A stretch of DNA of 23,449 nt from Lachnospiraceae bacterium UBA3641. Its GTDB lineage: Bacteria > Bacillota > Clostridia > Lachnospirales > Lachnospiraceae. The notes beneath the pieces are model-generated. The model was not told the origin of the DNA. It made no database searches and was given only the letters and a program-made list of their open reading frames with translations. Each line of letters starts with the position of its first letter. Position 1 is the stretch's first letter. Location: positions 1-23,449 of the forward strand of contig DFKQ01000078.1 of assembly GCA_002373875.1 (NCBI GenBank), in the 5' to 3' direction. Of this stretch, positions 6,552 through 13,401 are shown piece after piece. A program made the position numbers and the translations under genes.

Positions 6552-9206
6552 TCATTGACCCGGAACATAAGCTCCGCCGAGGGCCGGAAGTATCTGCTGG
6601 GTCACATCGCCCGGCTGGACCGTTCCCGCAGGATCAGCCGGCTGAGTTCCGGTTGCCGGCAGGGCATTCGGATCGGGGATCGCCGTCAGGGCCGATGCAT
6701 CAAAAAGAGGTATCCCGTTTAAGAAGCTGTGCGGACAATAGCCCGTCGATGCATGCTGGTTGCCATCCGGAGAAACCACAATAACTCCGGGTGTGGCATA
6801 GGGACAGGTCTCGGATGCCCGAAGTCCCGTCAATGCACACACTGTTCCGAGCACATGACAGTCACACGTTTCCTTGGGCAGCTTATCCATATCGAAATAC
6901 TCCGTAACGGCACTTCCGTCCGCACTGCACAGACCTGCCACGGCCATCTTGCCCGACTTACGGCATATAGTGGCCGTCTGGATCGCTTCCGGTTTAACAA
7001 AATCCCTGTATTCAAGGTCCTCATGAAGCCGTCCCATGATCGACTTCCATAAGAGCTTGGCGGTATTTGTCTCAGTTCCGCTCATATGGACGTTGTTGTC
7101 ATATCCCGACCATGCGGCACATGTATAATACGGCGTATATCCCGCAAACCAGACGTCAACGTTACTGGTTGTCGTACCGGTCTTACCTGCTATTGCCATA
7201 TTGCCGAAGTTGACCTTGGCTCCGGTTCCCTTCGTAACAACGTCCTCCATGGCAGAGGTGAGCAGCCATGCCGTCGTATCCTTGAGAACCTGACGGGACT
7301 TGGGCGTGTTATCTATAAGCACGTTACCGTCATGATCTATTATCTTGGTATAGAAGGATGGCCTGTTATACACACCCTTGTTGGCTATGGTGGCAAAGGC
7401 AGCCGTAAGCTCCAGATTGGTAACACCGTCGGTAAGGCCGCCAAGCGCCAGAGCTTGGGTGATATCCGACGATACCGAGCCGTCGTACTCGGTCCGCCGG
7501 CTTACAAGCGTCGTGAAGCCGAAATTCAACAGGTAATCATATCCCAACTGGGGAGTGATATCCGTAATGGTCTTAACCGCAACGATATTAAGTGACTGCT
7601 CGATTCCGTATCTGATCGTACAGGTACCCTTATAACCCTTATACCAGTTCTTAACCGGGCGGCCGTTGGCATAATTATAGGGCTCATCAACCTGAGTTGA
7701 GGCCAGGGTAAAGCCTGCGGAATCCAGCGCCGGAGCATAAGCTGCCAGCACCTTGAAGCATGACCCCGGCTGGCGCTTGGTATCTGTTGCCCTGTTAAGT
7801 GTAAGGGATGCTGCCTTGGTCCCGCGTCCTCCGACTATGGCCTTAACTTCACCCGTAGACTGATCCATAATGGTAACCGAGGCCTGCGGCTGGGGAGTCA
7901 GTGAAATATTCTCTGCGACAAATTTATAACCCGGCTCCTGTTTGGCCGCCTTAAACTCATCTATAGCCTCCTGGGCAGCCTCCTCGGATGAAAATATCGA
8001 ATTGAAGCTCTTATTCTGCTGCTTGAAATAGGCTTCAAACTGCTGAGTGGAAAAATTCACCCTCTCGCCGCTTCCGTCCTCGAAAGTAAGCTCGTAGGCA
8101 AGATACCACTTCACATTCTCCGGAAAGTTATTCCCGTTTAAGAACTCTTCATCACATATCTTCTGGATAGCCGGATCCTGAGTGGTAAAGATCGATAGTC
8201 CGCCGCTGTACAGGGCATTATAGGCCTGAGTGTAGGAATACCCCTTGATCTCCTGCAGATCCGTTATAACCTGCTCCGTAAGCTCATCAACAAAGTAGGT
8301 GTATATGGACTCCTTCTCAACGGTTTCATCCACTACCTTTATCCTGGAATAAACATCATCCGCCATGGCGATGTCGTATTCAGCCTGAGTTATGTAACCC
8401 TGATCCCGCATCTTGCGAAGAACCTCGGCACGACGTTCGGCATTCTTATCGGGATGGGAAATGGGATTCCACTTGGTGGGGTTCTGGGTTATCGCAGCTA
8501 TAACTGCCGACTCGGATATCGTAAGTTCGGATGCGGGTTTACCGAAATACCTGTTGGATGCAGCCTGTACCCCCAGAGTACCCTGCCCCAGGTTGATGGT
8601 GTTAAGATAGTTCTCAAGGATCGTGTCCTTGTCCATTATCTTCTCAAGCTGAACGGCGCAGTACTGCTCCTGGAACTTTCGCCTGAACTTCTCTATCTTG
8701 CTCGACTCATGTGTCCATGAGGTAAATACGTTATTCTTGAGGAGCTGCTGGGTTATGGTCGAAGCACCCTGGGACAGATCTCCCGATGTAAGTGCCTTAA
8801 CCCCGGCACGCATTATACCCTTGATATCTATACCGTTATGAACCCTGAAACGCTCATCCTCTATGGCAATGAAGGCATCCTGTAAATGCTTCGGTATCTT
8901 GTCCATCGTCACATAGATACGGTTGGAATTCTCAGCCACAAGCTTGGTTATCCTGTTTCCCTTGGCATCGTATACGGTAGTTGAATAACCCGCAGGTGAC
9001 ACATCTATTCCCGATACATCGGGGGCTGTGTCAATAACGCCCATGTAAAGACCGACACCCGCGCACATACCCGCTGCCGCAGCACAGCAAAAAGCAAGCA
9101 CCGCCGCCTTAAATATCAGTGTGCTGAAAAAGTTCCCAAACTTGGGGATCACGGATGATATCTGCTTGCGTCTTTTCCTGGTCCCACGCCTTCCGTAGTT
9201 AAGCAT
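6552..9206 (-). CDS. ponA: Class A penicillin-binding protein (PBP1A family, transglycosylase/transpeptidase)
   Basis: A bifunctional peptidoglycan synthase anchored in the membrane. A Lys/Arg-rich cytoplasmic start and one hydrophobic segment (about 30-58) are followed by a glycosyltransferase-51 domain with EDERFRVHNGID (catalytic Glu near 116) and GASTITQQLLKN. The transpeptidase domain has SCFK (Ser near 482), SLN (near 538) and KTGT (near 675). The SxxK motif reads SCFK where STFK or SAFK is more common. The last 50 residues are Pro/Thr/Ala-rich. I choose the ATG at 9206 (884 residues), which has GGAGG four bases upstream; a GTG at 9236 lacks a binding site and lies close to the predicted transcription start. 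It has its own promoter. ponA is the Firmicutes symbol for this family. Confidence 0.95.
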   Translation of the reverse strand: MLNYGRRGTRKRRKQISSVIPKFGNFFSTLIFKAAVLAFCCAAAAGMCAGVGLYMGVIDTAPDVSGIDVSPAGYSTTVYDAKGNRITKLVAENSNRIYVTMDKIPKHLQDAFIAIEDERFRVHNGIDIKGIMRAGVKALTSGDLSQGASTITQQLLKNNVFTSWTHESSKIEKFRRKFQEQYCAVQLEKIMDKDTILENYLNTINLGQGTLGVQAASNRYFGKPASELTISESAVIAAITQNPTKWNPISHPDKNAERRAEVLRKMRDQGYITQAEYDIAMADDVYSRIKVVDETVEKESIYTYFVDELTEQVITDLQEIKGYSYTQAYNALYSGGLSIFTTQDPAIQKICDEEFLNGNNFPENVKWYLAYELTFEDGSGERVNFSTQQFEAYFKQQNKSFNSIFSSEEAAQEAIDEFKAAKQEPGYKFVAENISLTPQPQASVTIMDQSTGEVKAIVGGRGTKAASLTLNRATDTKRQPGSCFKVLAAYAPALDSAGFTLASTQVDEPYNYANGRPVKNWYKGYKGTCTIRYGIEQSLNIVAVKTITDITPQLGYDYLLNFGFTTLVSRRTEYDGSVSSDITQALALGGLTDGVTNLELTAAFATIANKGVYNRPSFYTKIIDHDGNVLIDNTPKSRQVLKDTTAWLLTSAMEDVVTKGTGAKVNFGNMAIAGKTGTTTSNVDVWFAGYTPYYTCAAWSGYDNNVHMSGTETNTAKLLWKSIMGRLHEDLEYRDFVKPEAIQTATICRKSGKMAVAGLCSADGSAVTEYFDMDKLPKETCDCHVLGTVCALTGLRASETCPYATPGVIVVSPDGNQHASTGYCPHSFLNGIPLFDASALTAIPDPNALPATGTQPADPAGTVQPGDVTQQILPALGGAYVPGQ

Positions 9207-9247
9207 ATCGCCTCCGCACAAATCATACGAACTCACAAAACTAATAT

Positions 9248-9276
9248 ATTATAGCAAACTTTTTCACAGGGTGCAA
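9248..9276 (-). promoter_or_regulatory. Promoter of the penicillin-binding protein gene
   Basis: On the minus strand, TTGCAC (9276-9271), 17 bp, TATAAT (9253-9248), with TGC directly before the -10 box (extended -10). The start would be near 9241, supporting translation from 9206. Confidence 0.7.
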
Positions 9277-9289
9277 ATAAGGCGAAACA

Positions 9290-9395
9290 GGGGGACGGTT
9301 AGGAGACAGGGGACGGTTATCTGTCTCCTTTTCAAAAGCAATTTACTCCGAATAAAACAAATAATAAGGAGACAGAGAACCGTCCCCTGTCTCCT
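9290..9395. repeat. REP-like inverted repeat element
   Basis: An 18-bp sequence, AGGAGACAGGGGACGGTT (9301-9318), recurs inverted and perfect at 9378-9395. Each half is itself a hairpin, AGGAGACAG with CTGTCTCCT, around an 11-nt loop (9301-9329 and 9367-9395). A further GGGGACGGTT lies at 9291-9300. It fills most of the gap between htpG and the penicillin-binding protein gene. From memory, GGGGACGGTT words recur in intergenic repeats of many Firmicutes and have been linked to REP-associated tyrosine transposases; no transposase gene is present here. Confidence 0.8.
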
Positions 9396-9401
9396 GAATA
9401 T

Positions 9402-11609
9402 TTATTTTGTGAGCACTTCCAGTATCTTGTTGCTTCTGGCTACAAATTTGGTCATAGCTTCAGGCTCAAGGGGCTGGTTGGCAATCTTGGCAAGGTCATA
9501 TAGCTGCTCAACGATCATCGGAGTGCTGTCGCCGTCCTTATTCCCAAGAATATACTTAACCAGCTTGTTATTGGAATTAAGGATAAGGGTCTCACCCATA
9601 TCACCCATGGGACCCATTCCCATTCCGTTCATTGAGTACATCTTCATCATGTCCTGCATACGGCGGGTTTCCTCGGATACCGTAAGGATTGAAGAAGTTG
9701 CTTCATCCTTAAGCTTCTCAACCTTGACTTCAAGACCTTCTTTACCGAGAACCTTCTTGAAGAGCTCGGAAAGAGCCGTTGTCTCTTCTTCGATGGCCTT
9801 CTTATCATCTTCGCTTACCTCTTCCTTGAATTCCTCGGTAAGATCCGCATCTATGCGCATGAACTTAACATCCTGGTTCTTGCTTTCAAGCTGCGATACG
9901 AAGGGCTGGTCAATGTTATGGTTAAGTATAACTGCATCCTTGCCCTGATCCTTGAACATCCTGATGTACTGGCTCTGCTGCTGCTCATCGGTAACGTAGT
10001 AGATGGTCTTTCTGGGTTTCTTTTCACCCTCTTCATCTTCTGCCCCGGATGACTCTGCGGATGTATCCTCATCCTTCTTATCGTCCACAACTTCAGCCTC
10101 TACCTTCTCGCCGTTCTCGTCGGTTGCACTGCCTGCCGGCTTTCGCCAAGCGTGCGTAGGAACATCCGGTGAATGTTCCGTAGCTGAGGCATCAGAGGAA
10201 TCCCCCTGGATTCCTTCCTTATCTATCTTATCGACCTCCAGGCACTCAGGCAGGGTCAGATACTTGCCGTCAAGGTTCTTAAAGAGGATATAATCCGTCA
10301 TCTTCTCGCAGAACTTGTCATCCTTAAGGCAGCCAAACTTGATGAAGGGAGCGATATCATCCCAGTACTTCTCGTACTCTTCCTTCTCGGTCTTGCACAT
10401 GCCCGCAAGCTTGTCCGCAACCTTCTTGCTGATGTAATCCGATATCTTCTTGACAAATCCGTCGTTCTGAAGGGCCGACCTGGATACATTAAGGGGCAGG
10501 TCCGGACAGTCGATGACACCCTTAAGTAGCATTAGGAACTCGGGAATGACTTCCTTGATGTTATCCGCGATAAATACCTGATTGTTGTAGAGCTTGATGG
10601 TTCCTTCGATCGACTCATACTCCATATTGATCTTGGGGAAGTAGAGGATACCCTTTAAGTTGAAGGGGTAATCCATGTTAAGGTGGATCCAGAAAAGAGG
10701 CTCCTTGTAATCCATGAATACCTTCCTGTAGAAGTCAAGGTACTCCTCCTTCGTGCAGTCATTGGGATGCTTGGCCCAGAGGGGATGAGTATCGTTAAGG
10801 GCAACCGGCCTCTTTACTATCTTAAGCTTCTCCTTTGCGGGGCTTACTTCCACCTTCTCCTTGGTGCCGTCTTCCTTTTCCTTCTCCTCGTACTTGGCTT
10901 CCTCATGGATCTCCTCGATAACCACATCCTTATCGGTCTTATCCGCAGCATCGATCGTCTCGTATTCCTCGGGAGCATTAGCCTTCTCAAGGAAGATGGG
11001 AACCGGCATGAATGAGCAGTACTTCTTGATTATCTCACGGGCCCTGTATTCATTGCAGAACTCAAGGCAGTCCTCATTAAGGAAGAGGGTAATCTCGGTG
11101 CCGACCTCGGTCCTGTCACCTTCTTCTATGGTATACTCCGTACCGCCGTCGCTCTCCCAGTGTACTGCCTTTGCCCCTTCTTTATAGGACAGGGTGTCGA
11201 TATGTACCGAATCGGCAACCATGAATGCCGAATAAAAGCCCAGTCCGAAATGGCCTATTATCTGGTCATCATTGGTCTTGTCCTTATATTTCTCGATAAA
11301 GTCAGCCGCACCCGAGAATGCTATCTGGGTTATGTATTCCTCGACCTCAGCCTCATCCATACCGATACCGGTATCGATAAACTTCATGGTCTTCTTCTCG
11401 GGATCCACAATAACCTTAATCTTGTTCTCAAAGTCATCCGGATACGAATACTCGCCGATCATGTCAAGCTTCTTAAGCTTGGTGATCGCATCACATCCGT
11501 TTGATATCAACTCACGGACAAAAATGTCATGATCCGAATAGACCCATTTCTTGATAATGGTAAAGATATTCTCATTATTGATTGATAAATTACCCTTCTT
11601 AACTGCCAT
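9402..11609 (-). CDS. htpG: Hsp90-family chaperone HtpG
   Basis: An ATP-dependent cytoplasmic chaperone. The N-terminal ATPase domain shows ELISNGCDAITKL, DTGIGM and GHFGLGFYSAF; the middle and C-terminal domains are also recognisable (LPLNVSRSALQND, TIYYVTDEQQQSQYI). At 735 residues it is about 110 longer than the E. coli protein (624). Part of the extra length is a charged linker near 215-265. The rest is a region near 450-532 rich in Asp, Glu, Ser and Ala, where I would expect roughly 10-20 residues. Part of that stretch is encoded by hairpins (10135-10214) that share words with the fbp-hisA gap. The ATG at 11609 follows AAGGAAGG. A promoter and a CIRCE operator lie upstream. Confidence 0.97.
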   Translation of the reverse strand: MAVKKGNLSINNENIFTIIKKWVYSDHDIFVRELISNGCDAITKLKKLDMIGEYSYPDDFENKIKVIVDPEKKTMKFIDTGIGMDEAEVEEYITQIAFSGAADFIEKYKDKTNDDQIIGHFGLGFYSAFMVADSVHIDTLSYKEGAKAVHWESDGGTEYTIEEGDRTEVGTEITLFLNEDCLEFCNEYRAREIIKKYCSFMPVPIFLEKANAPEEYETIDAADKTDKDVVIEEIHEEAKYEEKEKEDGTKEKVEVSPAKEKLKIVKRPVALNDTHPLWAKHPNDCTKEEYLDFYRKVFMDYKEPLFWIHLNMDYPFNLKGILYFPKINMEYESIEGTIKLYNNQVFIADNIKEVIPEFLMLLKGVIDCPDLPLNVSRSALQNDGFVKKISDYISKKVADKLAGMCKTEKEEYEKYWDDIAPFIKFGCLKDDKFCEKMTDYILFKNLDGKYLTLPECLEVDKIDKEGIQGDSSDASATEHSPDVPTHAWRKPAGSATDENGEKVEAEVVDDKKDEDTSAESSGAEDEEGEKKPRKTIYYVTDEQQQSQYIRMFKDQGKDAVILNHNIDQPFVSQLESKNQDVKFMRIDADLTEEFKEEVSEDDKKAIEEETTALSELFKKVLGKEGLEVKVEKLKDEATSSILTVSEETRRMQDMMKMYSMNGMGMGPMGDMGETLILNSNNKLVKYILGNKDGDSTPMIVEQLYDLAKIANQPLEPEAMTKFVARSNKILEVLTK
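10135..10214 (-). repeat. Hairpin-rich repeat element in frame inside htpG
   Basis: Two perfect 7-bp hairpins, GGAACAT/ATGTTCC (10159-10179) and GGAATCC/GGATTCC (10197-10214), lie between GCCGGCTTT (10135-10143) and beyond GAGGCATCAG (10186-10195). The same two words, joined, occur at 2498-2516 and are followed there too by an AATCC-type hairpin. The open frame is kept across the element. This looks like a small dispersed palindromic element; the boundaries are uncertain. Confidence 0.6.
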
Positions 11610-11665
11610 TTTTCCTTCCTTCTTTCCTTATATTAACCATAAGATCCTTTAACGATCATAAACAT

Positions 11666-11694
11666 AGTGTAATCGCAAAAAACACAAAAGTCAA
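11666..11694 (-). promoter_or_regulatory. Promoter of htpG
   Basis: On the minus strand, TTGACT (11694-11689), 17 bp, TACACT (11671-11666). The start would be near 11659, giving a leader of about 50 nt. The CIRCE operator lies 7 bp upstream of the -35 box. Confidence 0.7.
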
Positions 11695-11701
11695 GAAAAA
11701 A

Positions 11702-11728
11702 TTAGCACTCGCTTAAAATGAGTGCTAA
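11702..11728. promoter_or_regulatory. CIRCE operator (HrcA site), also terminator-like for prsA
   Basis: TTAGCACTC, nine bases, GAGTGCTAA: this is a perfect match to the CIRCE element bound by the heat-shock repressor HrcA. It lies between the prsA stop codon and the htpG promoter. Read on the minus strand the palindrome is followed directly by six T, so the RNA can also form a terminator-like hairpin behind prsA. Confidence 0.93.
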
Positions 11729-11742
11729 TAACATCTTTGCCG

Positions 11743-12885
11743 TTACCTGCTCTGAACCTTGGTTCCGTATGATGCTCCCGTTACCGGGACAAAATATGTG
11801 TCATACACGTCAAAAAAAGAGGTGGTCGTGACCGCATCCGACTTTATGTAAGCGATCGTATCCCACAGATCGGCGTTTAAGTTGGAGTTGATATTCTTAA
11901 GATAGTCGTCATACATCTTATTGAAGGCTTCCTGCTTTTTCTTTTTTACTATGATCTCACGGTTTTTATCGGTTTCCTCGGGATCATATGCCGTGATGCA
12001 CTTAAGTATATGGTAGCCGTATTCCGTTTCGACTATATCGCTTATCTCACCTACCGTAAGGGAGAAGGCTGCTTCCTCGTAGGGCTTAGGCATCACTCCC
12101 CTGCCGAAGCTGTATTCTATACGTTCATCTTCATTCTCGGTTGATTCGGCCAGCACATCAAAGTCTTCCCCCTCATCAAGCCTCTTCTTAATGCTTAAGA
12201 TCCTTTCGTAGGCTTCATCCCTCTCGGCCATGTTATATGAAACCGTTCCCACCGCCGAAGGCTTGTAGGTTTTTATGAGTATGTCACGTACAGTTACGAT
12301 CCTTGCTTCATCATCGCTTATCTCCGGCTCTATCTTATCTGTCATATCATGATACAGCTTATCGGCGGTGGCAAATTCATAATATATGTTGTAGAGGATA
12401 TCCTCATCAACCTTCATGGCCTCCCGCTCCGCAGGATTTAAGGAGGCGTAATAGTCCCTTGCCGCCGATTTGACCCTTAGTACATCATCATCATTCAGGG
12501 TAAAATCCTGTTCCTTGGCCATAAGGTTCATGACCTTTATCTGGGCCAGACGCGCCAGGATCGTATCCTTATATTTATTCTCAAGGGTCGTTCCGTCAAT
12601 GGGAATCTGCCATATATCGCTACCGAATATCTCATCATACATATTCTCCGAATTAACAAGATACACCATGACCTCCGGTTCGTAGCAGGACATCTTCTCG
12701 ATCCTGAAGACCTCTCCCTCTTCGAAGTCAGTCGTCAGGACTATCTCTGTCTTTTTTTCCTTCTTGCAGCCCGCAAGCAAAAAAAGAGACAGGATCAATA
12801 ATGTCATGTATACAAATGGTTTACATAACCTTATCCGCCCGTGTTTTGGTTTACATAATCTGTTTTTTCCGCTTGATACATTCAT
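11743..12885 (-). CDS. prsA: PrsA-like lipoprotein, parvulin-type peptidyl-prolyl isomerase
   Basis: A 380-residue exported lipoprotein that likely helps fold secreted proteins at the outer face of the membrane. The basic N terminus is followed by a hydrophobic stretch and the lipobox LAGC (Cys40). A helical chaperone-like region follows, then a parvulin domain (about 190-300) with LAESTENEDER, GVMPKPYEEAAFSLTVGEIS and EYGYHILKC. The start is unclear. The ATG at 12885 lacks a Shine-Dalgarno site and lies at the predicted transcription start (about 12886), so the message may be leaderless. The next ATG at 12807 would leave a signal peptide without positive residues. The pre-signal region has a duplicated RLCKP (residues 9-13 and 19-23). 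Confidence 0.9.
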   Translation of the reverse strand: MNVSSGKNRLCKPKHGRIRLCKPFVYMTLLILSLFLLAGCKKEKKTEIVLTTDFEEGEVFRIEKMSCYEPEVMVYLVNSENMYDEIFGSDIWQIPIDGTTLENKYKDTILARLAQIKVMNLMAKEQDFTLNDDDVLRVKSAARDYYASLNPAEREAMKVDEDILYNIYYEFATADKLYHDMTDKIEPEISDDEARIVTVRDILIKTYKPSAVGTVSYNMAERDEAYERILSIKKRLDEGEDFDVLAESTENEDERIEYSFGRGVMPKPYEEAAFSLTVGEISDIVETEYGYHILKCITAYDPEETDKNREIIVKKKKQEAFNKMYDDYLKNINSNLNADLWDTIAYIKSDAVTTTSFFDVYDTYFVPVTGASYGTKVQSR

Positions 12886-12892
12886 ATCAAAA

Positions 12893-12921
12893 AGTATAAT
12901 TTAATTTTTTTTTCTTTTCAA
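12893..12921 (-). promoter_or_regulatory. Promoter of prsA
   Basis: On the minus strand, TTGAAA (12921-12916), 17 bp, TATACT (12898-12893). Its -35 box overlaps that of the divergent promoter on the other strand, so the two probably compete. Confidence 0.6.
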
Positions 12922-12943
12922 TCCCCAGGTTTTCTAGTACAAT
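12915..12943 (+). promoter_or_regulatory. Promoter of the small membrane protein gene
   Basis: TTTTCA (12915-12920), 17 bp, TACAAT (12938-12943). It overlaps the prsA promoter. The start would be near 12950. Confidence 0.55.
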
Positions 12944-12977
12944 ATCTGTGAAATTTATTTTATGAAAGGGGTACACA

Positions 12978-13358
12978 ATGGCAGGTAAATTCGGTAAGTT
13001 TTTAGCATTTACAACCCTGACTGCGGCAGCATGCGCAGCTGTATATTATGTTTTGGGTAATAAGAAGGATCAGGAATTCGATCCGGATGAGAACGGAGCA
13101 GGAGATATTTTCGAGAAGACAGATGAACGCGAATATGTCTCCCTCAACAGCGAGAACATCAAGGAGACCGCAGAAGAACTTAAGGATAAGGCCGATAAGA
13201 CCAGGGAAGTCCTCAAGGAGAAGATAACCGAGGCAGCTACCGAGATGAAGGAGAAGGCTAAGGAAGCCGCTGAGGGCGTCGGTCTTGTAAAGGAAGAAGA
13301 TAAGGGCGCCGAGGAATTCGAATTTGATGACTTTACCACAGAAGAAGAGGAAGGCTGA
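12978..13358 (+). CDS. Small membrane-anchored helical protein, YtxH-like in layout, function unknown
   Basis: A 126-residue protein. Residues 5-26 form one hydrophobic segment rich in Ala. An acidic linker follows, then a Lys/Glu/Ala-rich region (about 58-100) with repeats of the type ELKDKADKTREVLKEKI and EMKEKAKEAAEG, predicted to be a long amphipathic helix or coiled coil. The tail is very acidic (EEFEFDDF, EEEE). This layout resembles YtxH-type and LEA-like proteins, but I see no signature that settles the family. The ATG has AAGGGG seven bases upstream. Its promoter is divergent from prsA. The stop codon lies in the loop of a 12-bp hairpin. Confidence 0.85.
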   Translation: MAGKFGKFLAFTTLTAAACAAVYYVLGNKKDQEFDPDENGAGDIFEKTDEREYVSLNSENIKETAEELKDKADKTREVLKEKITEAATEMKEKAKEAAEGVGLVKEEDKGAEEFEFDDFTTEEEEG

Positions 13359-13371
13359 TGCCTTCCTCTTC
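13344..13371. terminator. Bidirectional terminator between convergent genes
   Basis: A perfect 12-bp stem (13344-13355 with 13360-13371) has a 4-nt loop, TGAT, that contains the stop codon of the upstream plus-strand gene. It lies 30 bp from the end of cstA on the other strand. T tracts are poor on both sides, so termination may be partial. Confidence 0.6.
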
Positions 13372-13401
13372 AATCATATTACATATCTCTTAAATCATTC
13401 G

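Noticed and set aside
9271..9948. Plus-strand open frame (225 codons) starting in the REP-like repeat
   Set aside because: It runs antisense through the end of htpG, and its Ser/Leu-rich product is typical of the reverse of an acidic coding frame.
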